A stretch of 51,987 bases of DNA from Guillardia theta CCMP2712 (lineage: Eukaryota; Cryptophyceae; Pyrenomonadales; Geminigeraceae): assembly GCF_000315625.1 (NCBI RefSeq), contig NW_005434591.1:327099-379085 (forward strand), written 5' to 3'. This document shows, piece after piece, positions 11,297 through 27,300 of this stretch. The notes under the pieces are model-generated. The model saw only the letters and a program-made list of their open reading frames with translations. It had not been told where the DNA came from and did no database searches. Position 1 is the stretch's first letter, and the number at the start of each line of letters is the position of its first letter. Made by a program: the position numbers and the translations under genes.

Positions 11297-14200
11297 ATGC
11301 AATCTCAGTATCCCTTTGTGGGTATTGGTTGTGTAGTCGACAGAGACAACTATGGCAATGCAGTTGTGTCGGAGTTGATACAGGTGAGAGGCAGGAAGAG
11401 GTTTTTTTTGGTTCCTCCTCACTCCAAGTCAGGGCGGCCCTGCGGCGCTGAGTGGGCAGATCAATGCGGGTGACATCATCACAAGCATTGATGGGCAGGC
11501 GGTGGCCTCGATCAGGCCCGACAACCTTCCCAACTGGATGCTGGGAGAGTCTGGAACCATGATCAGTCTTGGTATCAAGAGCTTCAACTCGTCTCACTCG
11601 CGCATAGTCAAGTTGATCAGACAGCCCATTCAGGAATCCGGAAGGTCCTTCGCCTCTTTCAACCAGAATCTCGTCGGCATCGGGGCTGTCCTTGCATCGG
11701 ACATCTACGGCAACCTGGTCGTCGCTCGGCTTCTCTATGGGGGTGCAGCAGCGTATTGCAAGCCCAACGATCTGTTTGGAGAAGACAAGCTGAAGAAAAA
11801 CGACATTGTGGTCGCGATTGATGGAAGAGACGTGCGAGGACTGCAGCCCATCGATGTCCGCCCGATGCTGCTGGGTCCGGTGGGGACGAATGTCACGCTC
11901 CTGATCAAGAGGGCCAAGTATGAGCAGGCAGTGGAGATTGTGTTGCGAAGGCGCCCGCAGGTGATGCAGACTGAGGTGGTTCCGGTGATAGCGAACCAAG
12001 AGACTCTGAGGAAATCTGTCGCAAACATCCCGCACTCCCCCCCAAGGAAAGCTCAAGCTGTCGTTCCCAAGGAGCCTCCTCGCAACATTCACCCGTTCCC
12101 ACAACAAGCGGTTGGCGCCCCTGTGCCGGATCAGCAGTTTCAGGTCATGCAGGAAGTCCCTCGGATGGAAGCGTTTGAGGATCAGCGAGGCAAGATGGTG
12201 AAGGTTGGTGTAGGCCTTGTGCTGAGGGAGAGAGCTGATGGGAGCCATACGGTCAAACGTCTCAAGCCAGGACAAGCAGCTGCACATTGCGGTCAGATCG
12301 AGCCTGGAGATCTCCTGACCCATGTAGATTCCCTGGACATTGCCAAGGGAGCTCCTTCATCGCTGCTTGCAGATCTGATTGCTGGCCCCCAAGGCAGCGT
12401 CGTGAACCTCACGTTCGAGAAGCCCGATGGAAGCAGGATCAGCATCAACCTTCTGAGAGGATCAGCCGATTATATCGCCGAAGTTCTTCGTCGAGAAGCC
12501 TCCAATAATGGGAGCGTGAATCAGTCTCCTCGTCTCGACAGTGGCAGGCAGGGGATGGAAGACATCCTTGCTGGAGCCGTCGGGGTCAGTTTGTCCCTAG
12601 ATGAAGATTACGATACTCTCGTCACATCTCCCGAGCGCTTGCAAAGCTTCAACATCGAGTTCAAGTCGGATGTCGCCAACTCACTGACGGTACACCCACG
12701 ACGCATCCAGCTTGTCGGCCTGCAGCGCTCGCAAGGGATCATCGTTGACCTCAACATCCTTGTCGACGACGAGGATCAGCGGACGCCGCAGCATCTCGCG
12801 GCTGAATTGGCGGCTCAGGTCGCCGACGCCAAGAGTCCGCTCAGGAACGCTAGCAGCACTGGGCTGGTGCGGCGGGCGGATGTGCATGTTGGACCCGTCT
12901 CTCCTCCCCCTAACGCTGCTGTTGTGTCGTCCCCGATTGTCAGTCAGAGTAACATGAAAGGAGTGGGGCTGGTGCTGCGCGAGAACGAGAACCGGCAGCA
13001 GGTGGTCCGCCGGCTGCTGCCTGATCAGGCAGCAGCCCAGAGCGGAATGATCCGCGCCGGAGACGTTTTGACGCATGTCAACGGCATCCTAGTTCAAGAT
13101 GTCCCCGTGTCAAGTCTGATCCTCGGGCCCGAGGGCACGACCGTCTTCCTACGGTTTGTGAGGCCGGAAGAGGACGGCATCACCTACGACGTCGAGCTCA
13201 TGCGAGGGACCCCACCCCACATGAACGGGGAAAGTTCGACAATGGAGAGTGTGAATGGCCTGAGGAAAGCTATGGCGCAGAAGGAGGCGAGGACTGGTGA
13301 GGGTACCAGCAAGGTCGGGCCCATGGCGCAGGCGGTCCCGCGAGTGATAGAGAAGCAGAGCAATTTCGAATCCGGAGTGACCAAGGAGGGAGTTCAGATC
13401 ACTATCTCCCTCAAGAGCGACCCGCAACGATCTTGCGACGTCACGCTGCCTCAGACTTGGCCCGAGTTCCTGACCATCTCCTCGAAGCTGCTCAACACAG
13501 GTGAAGTGACTCGGGTATTCTCCATGGATGGAGTTCCGATCCTCGGGCTCCAGGACATCAACGCTGGAGACAGCCTCCTCATTCACTCGGCAGCGAAGGG
13601 ACAGTTCGAGTCATGGTCATACGGGCTGGTGGTGAAGCGAAGGTACCTCCTGCGGGAGAAGTTGGGAGAGGGAGGGTTAGGAGTTGTCTGGTTAGCGATG
13701 GATAGCATAACAGGATTCGATGTCATCCTGAACGAGGAGGGAGATCAGAACGCGCTGGTAGTTCGCGATGCGATACTGATGGAAAAGGGCGTGGGGGCTG
13801 AGAGTGACAGGAGGAGGTTGCGAGAGGAGCGTTTCCTGCGCGAGATCAGCATCGTTGAGAACCTCAGGGATAAGCATGTCTGTGCAGCACTCGACCACGG
13901 GCTGCAGCAAGGAAGGATGTTTGTCGTGCTCGAATTCCTGCAGGGCCAGTCGCTTTCAGAGGCTCTCGCTGCTAAGGCTGTTCAGGTGACTCGCTACTGC
14001 GCCTGTCAATCTGCCCAGCTAATTAGGAGCAGGGAGAGGTGCTGACAGTCCAGCAAGTGCATCGTCTCGCTATTGAGCTGCTCCTGGGCCTGGAAATGGC
14101 CCACGAGAATGGCCTGCAGCACCTCAACGTCAACCCCGCAAACGTCTTCATCTCCAGCGACGGTCCAGCTCAGGCCGGGCTAGCGCGTCCACCTGACAAT

Positions 14201-14959
14201 CACGCGCAGGTGTGAAGCTGCTGGGGCTCGGACTTGCCCTGTGGGAGCCAGAGATGATCCGAGACTCCTCCCTCCGCCTTCCGACAAAGGTGAACTGTTG
14301 AAGAGGCAGGAAGAGAAGGAGAGGGAAGGGGAGGAAGAGAAGAGGAAGGATGACGAACAAGAAGCAGAGGAGGGAGAGGGGGATTAGGAGGGGAAGCAGG
14401 AGAGGAGGAAGGGGGGGGGGGGGTGAGTTTAACGTAGCAGCAGGCGATGCCGCAGTACATGTCGCCCGAGCAGATCTCCGGGCACCTGACGGACCAGCGG
14501 TCGGACATCTTCTCTGTTGGGGTTCTCCTCTTCCAGTGCATATGCGGCAAGCTTCCCTTCAACGGCTCTGGTTTCGTCCAGATCGCCGAGTCCATCACCC
14601 AACATCAGATCGCAGATATCAAAGTCAGGCCTTCCCTCCCTCCCCCGATCTCCCCTTGAGCCTCTCCTGTCCTCTCCTGTCCTCTCCTCCTCTTTTCTTT
14701 TCATCCCTTCTCTCTTCTCCCCCCTCCTGACTTGGACCTCTGCCTCTCTGACCTCCTGATGAACCAGGAGTTCACAAGCTTTCCTGTCAGCCCCGATCTC
14801 AACCTCTGTGTGCTCAAGGCCCTCGCCAAGAACCCCGAGCAGAGGTCTACCCCTATGCCCGTCATCGTCTCGCTCAAAGTTACTTGCAGGTACAAGACGG
14901 TGAGGGAGATGCGAGAGGAGCTAGAGCGGATCGACCTTGAAGCAACCGCGATGATGTAG
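11297..14959 (+). CDS. Four-PDZ protein fused to a C-terminal probable pseudokinase, 1058 aa
   Basis: Seven exons: 11297-11383, 11433-13985, 14033-14162, 14210-14289, 14444-14623, 14768-14844 and 14890-14959; all phases agree. Four PDZ-like domains lie at about residues 5-90, 105-215, 235-330 and 490-575 (each with a VGIG/VGLV strand and a GDI/GDLL-like helix start). A beta-grasp-like segment (TRVFSMDGVPILGLQDINAG, about 650-690) resembles DCX/KHA folds. The kinase domain from about 705 keeps a glycine loop (LGEGGLGVVW), an alpha-C Glu (FLREI), YMSPEQ and RSDIFSVGVL. Three catalytic positions are changed: no VAIK lysine is evident, HRD-K-N is replaced by HLNVNPAN, and DFG by GLG. It is therefore probably a scaffold-type pseudokinase. 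PDZ domains bind C-terminal peptides. The ATG at 11297 is the first in the open first exon. Confidence 0.8.
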
Positions 14960-15141
14960 TACTGACGACATCAACCAGCGATGTTGCGCTTGAAGCACTA
15001 GCACACATTTTTTGAATTTCTCCCTCAGTATTTCAAAGCTTCTTTTTCACTCCTTTACTTCTCAATCGACCTCAGTGCCCTCTTCCTCTGATCAGGGTCT
15101 CCTCCTCTCCTGCTCGTTTCCTTTATCCCTGTCTCGTCTTG

Positions 15142-15345
15142 TCTCCTCTCCTCTCCTCTCCTCTCCTCTCCTCTCCTCTCCTCTCCTCTCCTCTCCTCTC
15201 CTCTCCTCTCCTCTCCTCTCCTCTCCTCTCCTCTCCTCTCCTCTCCTCTCCTCTCCTCTCCTCTCCTCTCCTCCCCTCCCCTCCCCTCCCCTCCCCTCCT
15301 CCCCTCCTCCTCTCCTCTCCTCTCCTCTCCTCTCCTCTCCTCTCC
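15142..15345. repeat. Pentanucleotide array (TCTCC)n
   Basis: A nearly pure CTCTC/TCTCC run to about 15270, then CTCCC variants, then CTCCT again. It stands in a gene-free stretch (14960-15959) between two plus-strand genes and lies 260 bp upstream of its own reverse complement. The 15346-15604 spacer shows no gene. Confidence 0.97.
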
Positions 15346-15604
15346 ACTTGCTCTGAACTCGATGCGCTCTTTCAAGCAGCTCGGTTCCAAGTAGCGGTAC
15401 AGGTGACTCTCGTAGTTCTTCTGTCTTGCGCTATGAATTGAGATTGAAATAGTTTATCAAGTGCCTCAAAGTAATTCCTATGTAAATGATTGAGGCGGGC
15501 TTTAATTATCTACCCTGAGACCTTTGGGCTAAAATAGTTTACTTGTCAAACGCTTCTTGACGAGGAGGTAGAGGGCGAAAGGAGCGAGTGAGGCAAGAGG
15601 AGTG

Positions 15605-15778
15605 AGGAGAGGAGAGGAGAGGAGAGGAGAGGAGAGGAGAGGAGAGGAGAGGAGAGGAGAGGAGAGGAGAGGAGAGGAGAGGAGAGGAGAGGAGAGGAGA
15701 GGAGAGGAGAGGAGAGGAGAGGAGAGGAGAGGAGAGGAGAGGAGAGGAGAGGAGAGGAGAGGAGAGGAGAGGAGAGGA
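15605..15778. repeat. Pentanucleotide array (GGAGA)n, inverted partner of the previous array
   Basis: About 35 copies of GGAGA, the reverse complement of TCTCC. With the array at 15142-15345 it forms an inverted pair of roughly 170-200 bp arms around a 260-bp loop. Confidence 0.97.
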
Positions 15779-15959
15779 GGAGGAAAAGGACAGATGGAGT
15801 CAGTGAAGGTGTGATAAAGTGAAGAGAGTTTTAGAGACGGATGAATAGGATGTCTTTGCCCAAAACATTGCATGCAGTGAGAGTTTGCGCGAGTTAGGAG
15901 GGGAAGGTGAGTATACGTAGACGGATAGGCATTGGAGGACGAAGCAACTGCAAAGAAAG

Positions 15960-17917
15960 ATGACCATGAGATCGGATGTACTGCTACCAATGCTTGCTGT
16001 AACAATGCACCTGCTCGTCGGAGCACAGTACGTGTCAGGAACAGGGTTGTGCGACCCTTGTCCGAGGGACTCGAATCAAACTTGTGTGTGTCCTCTCGAC
16101 CAGCTCCTCCTCGATGGCTTGTGCTGCGACTGCAGCTCCTCCTCAACAGCCATGCTCCAGCCTGCCCTGGAGGTCCAGGGACAAGGCAACAACATCTCTC
16201 TTGTCATCAGCGTTTGGAACGTCTCCAACCATCCGGCAGTCAAGTGCGGAGGAAGTGACGCCTTGTGCGAGCCCTTCAGCGTCTTCTACACGCTTGACGG
16301 CAGCACACCGCAAGCCAGCAGCTTCATCGCATGCGCGGATGGAGGATGGCAGGGCGATAGATGCATGAGTACCTGGCAAGACGTGACGCTCAGGATGTGG
16401 GCCAGTGTGACTCTACGAGTGATTGTGATCAAGCAGGTAAGTTGCTATGTGCTCCTGCTCCTGCTCCTCTCTCCCTCCTACTCTCCCTCTTCCGCTTCCT
16501 CTGTGCTGAGCTGATTGAAGGGGCTGAATCCGGACACGTGCATGGCGTATGACTTCACGAGTAGAAGAACCTGCGACTCGCCATGGGAGAAGACGGTGAA
16601 GAAATTAGGAGGTTGAGCGTTCAGTGACTTGACCACAGCAAGACATCGCATTGAGCATCGAGAGTCCGTTGATCGCTGTCAACCAATCGTCCGACGGGTT
16701 TGGTCCCAAGTTGGTGACCATAAGGTGACATGTATCTGTATGCTCGCATGCGCTGACCTAGCTTGTCCCTCCAGCACCAACATCCCTCATGAGGAGCTGG
16801 CGAGATTCAATGTGAGGGAGTTCTTGTTTGAGCTTGTGCTAACATTCTACCCCAAGCTCGCTATCAAGTACAAAATTTGCGACAGACAGATCCTACAAGA
16901 CAACGAGCTCGATTGCCGTACCAGCACGGACGATACTATTTACTCCCTCGACATGGTTCGTGTGGCTGATTGGTTGCTTCTCCCATGATCTCCTCTCAGG
17001 AATTCATTGACGTCATGGTATGGAAGAAGCGCATTCAATGGACTTCGTATACAGTGAGTGCTTTGAGGAGGCGGGCTCGGGTAACGTCTCATGCGACTGC
17101 AGGAGCCGTTCAGGTTGACATCAACCGCGACAGTCTTGACCTTCATTGCGCATCAGGGCGGCTATGGCAGCTCAAGTGAGAAGCTCGTTCCTGCCAAGTC
17201 TTTATCGCACTGACTTGTCTTGTCTTGTCTTGTCTTGTCTTGTCTTGTCTTGTCTTGTCTTGTCTTGTCTTGTCTTGTCTTGTCTTGTCTTGTTGTATCT
17301 TGTCTGGCCTGGCCTGGTCTGCTCTTGTCGTGCAGTCTCCTCGCAAGTTGTTATCGTTCGCAACCTCGTCATATCCGACCCTCCTCCTGCTCGTCCGCTA
17401 CCCCTTGGCTCCATCATATCCTTAACTTGCCAAGATCCACACACCAAGTTCTTTGAGTTCTCCATGCACACTCGTTCTGTGGCATCTTCCAGCTCAATCT
17501 CCAACAAGGTGGGAGGATGGTGGGAAGTTTGCGCTCCTCCTCACCTCTCCGTCAAGGCTATGCAGACCGTCGACTGCGTGCCCGGCGCGACCCCTCGGGT
17601 TGAGTTTCCGTTACCCTTCGTCGCGGATATGAACCTCACAGTCAAGGCGACGGATGCCCAGGGGAACGAGGTCTGTTGACTTGTTCTTTCTCACCCAACA
17701 GGTTTGATGGTCTTGATGACAGACGTGCGAGCAAACATTCTTCGAGTTCAAAAGTCCGGCGATCCAAGACAGGAACAACGACTTTTGTCCTCCCTTCTCG
17801 TCGTCAGTCAGATCGGCTCTCGTGTCTGAGTTCCAGGTGGAGTCCAGGAGGCGCGGGTCTTGCCAGGTAGACATTCTTGTGACGACTTTCTTCTCAGCAA
17901 GTGGGCAAGAGCCTTGA
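15960..17917 (+). CDS. Secreted cysteine-containing protein of unknown function, 486 aa
   Basis: Eight exons in phase: 15960-16436, 16521-16595, 16639-16709, 16775-16955, 17000-17053, 17103-17175, 17336-17670 and 17723-17917. The first 30 residues form a signal peptide (LLPMLAVTMHLLVGAQYVSG). Cys-rich motifs CDPCP and CVCPLDQ follow, then a FYTLDGSTP motif at about residue 105. This last motif is typical of the Fn3-like chitobiase/hexosaminidase C-terminal fold in extracellular proteins. Several N-glycosylation sequons are present and no membrane helix is seen, so secretion is inferred. The fifth and sixth exons are only 54 and 73 bp. The intron before exon 7 contains a TCTTG array. No family assignment is possible beyond these motifs. 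Confidence 0.7.
17213..17291. repeat. Pentanucleotide array (TCTTG)n inside an intron
   Basis: About 15 copies of TGTCT/TCTTG lie wholly within the sixth intron (17176-17335) of the secreted-protein gene. The repeat enlarges that intron to 160 bp against roughly 45-85 bp for the other introns of this gene. Confidence 0.95.
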
Positions 17918-18211
17918 GAGCCTGAGAGGAGAAAACGACGTCAGATCCTTCATACAGGTGAATGGCTGCTGGAGGAGACGTCGATAACCTGTTGGACAGG
18001 TTATGATCCGCAAGCAGATCTTGAATGAGACGCAAGGCTGCGAGCTGCTGCAGTTGAGAGGGTTCAGATGTTGGTAAGCTCGTTGTTAACAACAAACACT
18101 TGCGAAACATGCGGACAATATGCACAGACATGCCAGCGAAGGGAATGCTTCAAAGTTTATCGCGTTGATTTCAATTTCTATCTTATTCGCGTCTCTCGTC
18201 TGAGGACAAAA

Positions 18212-21523
<3,312 letters not shown>

Positions 21524-24319
21524 ATGGTCGGCTTGAAATCAATTGGGAGGTATGGAGTGTGCATGTTTGAATGATTACGATGATACCCATCACAGATACA
21601 TCATCCTCCCTTTCCTGGCGATCTCAGCATTTATCACGACTCAGAGCTCGTCGCTTTGATTCGTGTAACTTTATGCCGCTTCTTCTTCTCTCCTCTCACC
21701 TGGGGAGTCGCAGCACCCGACTGAGCGTGGCAGCCTTCACATTTTGGGGTCAAGTCACGGGAAGCATCAGATCCGAGCTGTTCTCATGCCCGTCGACGAC
21801 GAGACGAGGCAAGTGAACATCAGGCTGTCATCTCTGACGCCAGACAAGGTCATGGACTCGTACCATCACATATTACAGTGTCAACAACGACCACGGAGAG
21901 TGGTTGGAGGGGGTCGGGTCGCTCAGAGATGTGATGGTTGCTCTCTTTATCTTCCGTTGTGAAGGTTGTTCAACAGTGCCCGTTGCGACAAACCAGCTTG
22001 CTCAAGGTTCTTGATGATAAAATCGCGCAAGTTAGTTGGATTCTTGCTCCATCCGCCTCCTTCTGACGAGTATGATTGCAGCAAGAGCGAAGGCTTGATG
22101 AAATAAAAGCTAAGATCCTTCAAGTGTGTGGGTCAAGGTCTCCATGTAACGCACAGCTGATCATGATACTGACGGTCTATACCATCACAGACCATTTGGG
22201 CATGGCAAGACAGATTCAGAGTGCGAACATGATGCTCGCAACTGCTCTAGGACGTGTTGCAAGTAGACTGTCAGATTGCAAGGCAAACCATGACGATAAG
22301 TTGTGACAGGGTTTCCGGTACCTGCAGCAAGCAGAGCAGCACAATCGAGGAGCAGGAGCTGGTTGTTGCTCTTCACTCCAGCAGCTCCTGACCCCTCTGA
22401 ACTCTTTTGCCAGCTCAACAACTACAGGATCGTAGAATTGTTGCACAGGTAATCCGTTCACTCAAGTCTTGCTTGACTAGCTCAGAGGATTCCACTCGCG
22501 CGAGCACTCGCTGTGGACGGCAGAGGACATGAAGTCAGACGCGTCCGCGAGCATCATATGGCACGGGAAGTAAGCTAGCTCGACTGACCTCCATGTCTCT
22601 CATCTGGAACGACAGCCAGTTCATGGGGATGGAATCTGATTTTATTGAGCACTTCCTGGGAGGACTTTATAGGTCAGAGCGATTGTTGACCCCTGTCTTG
22701 GCGATGTCTGATCCAGAATTCTTCTGACAAACAAGATCTTCTATCAATGACACGAACTTCAATACCTTCGCTCCCAACGCAATCATCGTAGTGCAGGTGT
22801 TGGACCCTTGCTTGTTTCACCGGTTGTTCATGAGCAGCAGGAGACTTTTCCGGTTGTTGGCAAGCGAGAGTTTTGGGAGCCATTCGTAAGTTATCTGAAA
22901 GAGTTTAAAGTAGGCTCTTGAGATTATACGATGTGATAGTGATAAGCGAGCTCAGGCAATGGAGTTTTCTGTATCAGTGTTTCTTACAAGTGACGAGAAG
23001 TATCTGGCGCCCTTCGATTGGGTCGACGACGTTGACCTCTACCTCCGAAACTGCTGGCATCCAGGTACTCTTCCCATCCCCTACATCCGGCTGGACTGAT
23101 CACCAGCTGCTCCAGCGCTGGAGGAGATGAGAGAAAAAGTTGTCGCCCTTCCGTTCGGCTTCAAGTCAGGGTTCTACCTCCCGTAAGGCGTTGGATGCCC
23201 CACGACAAAGCTTTTGACTCTTTTTTATCCTCTGAGCTAGCTCCGAGCTGAGAAGACTGGGATCGGTCTCGCCCTCGTCTTGCAGGGGAATCTTGGGTAG
23301 GAAGTTTGTTTGGAACTTCATTGGGAATGCGAACTGCTCGACGTCACGTGAGAAGCTGGTGGAGGAGGTGAAGGCTAAAGCAGCTGGAGTGTTTGCTCTG
23401 ATTTCCCTGCCTGTACCTTCATCAGATCTTCAAGCATGGAAAACCCCGCGAGCTCCAGGGGTTTTTGCATCTCACCCACACCTTCGACGACCCTTTTCAC
23501 GGCCTCGGAGTGCAGCAGTACCGGAGAGTCTTGGAGGATAGCGCCTTCACCTTCTGCCCCGAGGTCTCTCCTCCCCTTCCCGCCCCTTGGCTGACGGAGG
23601 AGGCAGGGAGTGCACGTGGAGAGCTACAGACTGACGGAGGCGATCGAGGTCAGCGAGATGTTGTGGGTGCTGGCGTGCTGTGATGGTGCGAGCAGAGCGG
23701 GTCAGTCCCGATAGTGACATGCAACTACTACTTCGACGTCTGCTCCTCCTCCTCTCCTCCCTTCTCTCATGCTGTCCTGCAGGGTCTCTTTGGAGATGCG
23801 CACGTCTTGCCGTGCGTCAACGACTGGTGAGTCTAGTGGGTGTTGCAGCGAGGTGAAAAAATGTAGGTCATGGGAGGAGCTTCAGGCGGTGATGGAGTCA
23901 GTCAAGCAGGTTTTTGCTTCCCCTTCCTCCCCTGCCCGTGTGTGAAGAGCTTGGTAGAGACTAGCAGGCGACCCCTGCTACCTGCAGTCTTGGTGGCACT
24001 CATGGAAGTTGTCGAAGAAGCGATGTAAGTGATCCTTGCTTATCTTGTGTCTCATATCTTGTGTGTCATAGTTTCCTCTCCCCGTTCCTCTGTACTATCC
24101 CTTTCACTTCGCATTGTGTCTTTCTCCTGTCCTCCTCTCCTTCGCCTTTATGCTCTTCTCTTCTTCCCTATCCTCTGCTTCGACTATTCATTGCTTTTCA
24201 TCTCTCCTTGGTTCCTTTCCTTGCCTCCTCTCATGATTTCCCAATCTTCCCTCAAATCTTCGTTGATGTTTTCAGCAGTCCTGCAGGAGAAGCTAGCAAG
24301 GAGAGGAAGAGTTGACTGA
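21524..24319 (+). CDS. Exostosin-like (GT47) glycosyltransferase, type II membrane protein
   Basis: Multi-exon gene; first exon 21524-21549, second from 21596. Together they encode a short cytosolic tail and a signal anchor (IGRYIILPFLAISAFITTQ), typical of Golgi glycosyltransferases. A stem with a coiled coil follows (DDKIAQ, QERRLDEIKAKILQ near 22000-22130). The catalytic half is in small exons. Key pieces are RKFVWNFIGNANCSTSREKL (about 23295), YRRVLEDSAFTFCPE (about 23520), ESYRLTEAIE joined to SGSVPIVTCNYYFD (about 23615-23735), then DAHVLPCVNDW and SWEELQAVMESVK. The pattern FCP...ESYRLTEAIESGSVPIV is the exostosin/GT47 nucleotide-sugar binding signature. The last exon ends at TGA 24317-24319. 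Exon borders between 22140 and 22900 are not resolved. Substrate unknown; GT47 enzymes add GlcA, GlcNAc, Gal or Ara to glycans. Confidence 0.7.
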
Positions 24320-24377
24320 GATTTAATGTACATGAGTTTTGTGAGACATGCAAGTCCTGATACGATCTTGACTTCCC

Positions 24378-27300
24378 TCACACTTGGCACAAGAGGTTCT
24401 TAGCAAGGATCTCGTTTCCCCCTGCGTCTGACATGATCGCGAAGTCACCGTATGACGTGGATCGGACTCGTCCGGGAATCGGGCTCCATGAGGAGGACAC
24501 GTTGAGTTTGACGTCTCTCAGCTCGCCGCTCAGCAGGTCAATCACCCGAAGGTCTCGCCCGAAGTTGTCCAGCACGAGGAGCCCAGCTCGACTTGAGTTG
24601 AGGCACCTGCTGCCGAGGGCCCTCCAGAAGCTGACGCCAGCAGGATGGTTGACAGGGGAGGACGTGTTGAGCGTGGAGACTTCCAAGGATGTCAAGTTGA
24701 GCTTCCTAACCCTGCTGGCCTGGAACTCGATGACGAAAGCTGCTCCCTCCTCCTCCCAGACCGTCAGATCCCATGGGTTGGTAAACTGCGCTATCAACCC
24801 CACCCCATCCTGAAGCCCAGCGATGCCGGAGCCTGCGAGGGTGGTCACTGTGTTCTTCGACAGGTCAATCATGCGGACGGAGTGCCCGGAGAACTCAGCG
24901 ACGAGCAGCTTGCTCCCCTGTGACGTCAGCGCGAGACTACAGGGGCCCGCAAAGGTGGCGGCAGCGGTGGAGCCATCCAGCTGACCGAAGGCCCCGGAGC
25001 CGGCGATCGTCGATACGGAGCAAGAAGACAAGTTGAGGCTCCTGATGCGGTTGTTCCAGAAGTCTGCGATCAAGACCAAGCTCTTGTCGATCCCCCAAAC
25101 TACATCGATTGGCCCATCAAATTTTGCCATGGCGCAGGTTCCGTCCTCATACCCTGACCCGGATGTCCCGGCGACTGTTGTCACTTGCAGTAGGGGCACG
25201 AAGAGCAAGCGGATCAAGCTGTTCAAGTAGTCGGCGATGACGACATACTGGCTGTCAGCACTGACTGAAATTCCGACAGGATTGGAGAAGCTCGTGTCAT
25301 TCCCGGCGCCGTCTTGAGAGCCTGTCCGATGGTTGCCCGCGAGAAGTGTCTGGAAGCCTTGACTGAAGCACGAGCTTCCTCCAGGAAGCGACCAAGTCCC
25401 TTGGTTACACTGCGAGCACAACGACTGTCCCAGGCTGTCGCTAAACGTGCCTGACGAACATGCTTGACACGCTGTTTGAGCGTAAGAGCCAGCAAAGAAG
25501 CCGGCTTGACACGCCGAGCATGCCTCAGGGCCCTGAGAGTCTCGGTAGCTGCCAGGGGAGCAAGGCATGCAGAATCCTGAGGCGTTGGACTGAGCGGAGA
25601 AGTTTGACTCATAACCTGAGATGCAAGTGCACGACGAGCGGCTCTCAGTTGATATCATCCCCGCCGGACAAGCTTGGCAAGCCGAGCTGCCTATGGCACC
25701 CTTGTAAGTGCCATCTGGACATTTGACGCAGACCAAGGAGTCAGCTGGGAGGATTTGACCCTCAAAGCCGATCGGGCAGGTGCACGAAGTTCTTGCCGCG
25801 TTCGCGATTTTGCCGGTCTCACACTCGGCACAGGACGCGTTTCCCCAGTCAGACTTGTACTGTGTGCCATTGCAGAGCGAGCAGTTGGGAAAGTCCTGAA
25901 ACCCAGCGTCGCAAGCGCAGGCGTACAAGGACGTGCTTCCTGGCATCGAAGAAGCATTCATTGGGCACCTTTCACAGGCATGGTTTCCGATTCCATCCTT
26001 ATATGTCCCCGTAGGACACGGGAGGCAAAGCATAGCGTCGGGATCAAAAGAGAATCCGGGAGCACAAAGACATTCGCGATAGCCCGGGGAGCTGCTGGAG
26101 TTGGCAGGGCAGGCAAGGCAAGAAGACGCTCCCGTGCTGTTGATGTAGGAGGAGTTGGGACAAGTCATGCACGATGAGGCGCCTGCCGCGTCTTGGAACG
26201 AGCCCGCCTCACATGGCGTGCAGCTCAAGCTGCCTTCACTAGCTGAATAACTTCCTTCCCTGCAGATATCGCACGAGCTTGAATCGATGTGTCTAAAGCC
26301 TTGCTTACACTTGCAGTCAAGCTCACTAGTACTCGCCGCATTCGAAGTCATGTTCTCGGGGCAACTAAGACACAAGCCAGATCCATTCATCGGCTTGAAC
26401 TTCCCGGACGGACAAGCATAACATACAAGCATGGGACCTGCCTGACCTGATCCCGAAGAATTGTTGCTCCATAACTCCTCTCCCGAGCTGTTTGAGCCGT
26501 TTGAGCTGTTTGAGCTGTTTGAGATGTTGTTGGTGCTGTTGTTGCCTACGACTTCTAGAGAGCTGTTTGAGCTGTTTGAGCTGTTTGAGATGTTGTTGGT
26601 GCTGTTGGTGCCTACGACTTCTAGAGAGCTGTTTGAGCTGTTGTTGGTGCTGTTATTCGAGCCAGCTTCGATGGCCATGGTACTGTTGCCTGTTAAGAGA
26701 CTCGTGTTATTGAAGCAACAACAAGGCAGCAGGAACAACTACCTGGATTGGGGTTGTCGGTGTATCCCATGTCGCAGATGCAATCGGTGTAGTTGGTGCT
26801 CGCTTGGAGGGACGTGGAGCCGGAGGGGCAGAGCTCACATTCCTCGAGTCGACCTCTGGTCCAGCTGTACTTCCCCTTCTCACATGGCAAACAGCTCTCA
26901 CTCCCATTGTTGGGCTTGTAGTATCCTGGTTGACACGCAACGCACCCTCCCGACGGCTCACTTTCATAACCTGCTATGCACACGCATGCGCTCAAGTCAG
27001 CGCTGCCAGGAAGGGAGGTTTGGTTTGCCCTCGGACACGCAAGACATTGCGAAGGGCTGGAAGCAGCAGTGCCAGGACCATACTGTCCAGCGGCACAAAG
27101 TTGACAAGGCAGAGAGCCGTTAGACTCCTTGTATGTGCCAGCAGGGCATTGGACGCACGAGTCATTCAACCCGTAGAAGCCTGGCAAGCAGAAACATTGC
27201 TGGATACCCGTGCTTCCTGCCTCAGAAAGACTGTTGTCCATACAGTCCGTGCACTTAACAGCTGCGACGCTATTTCCATACTTTCCAGGGGGGCAGAGTA

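Noticed and set aside
11238-12323. 361-aa minus-strand frame opposite the PDZ gene
   Set aside because: It is antisense to clearly conserved PDZ domains and has no recognisable features.
15012-15441. Long Ser/Leu/Pro or Arg/Glu/Gly reading frames over TCTCC arrays (also at 15529-16146)
   Set aside because: Any pentanucleotide without a stop gives open frames in all three phases; there is no other coding sign.
17808-18131. 107-aa minus-strand frame between the secreted-protein gene and PRMT1
   Set aside because: It overlaps the last exon of the plus-strand gene and follows the PRMT1 stop codon; no start or splice context supports it.
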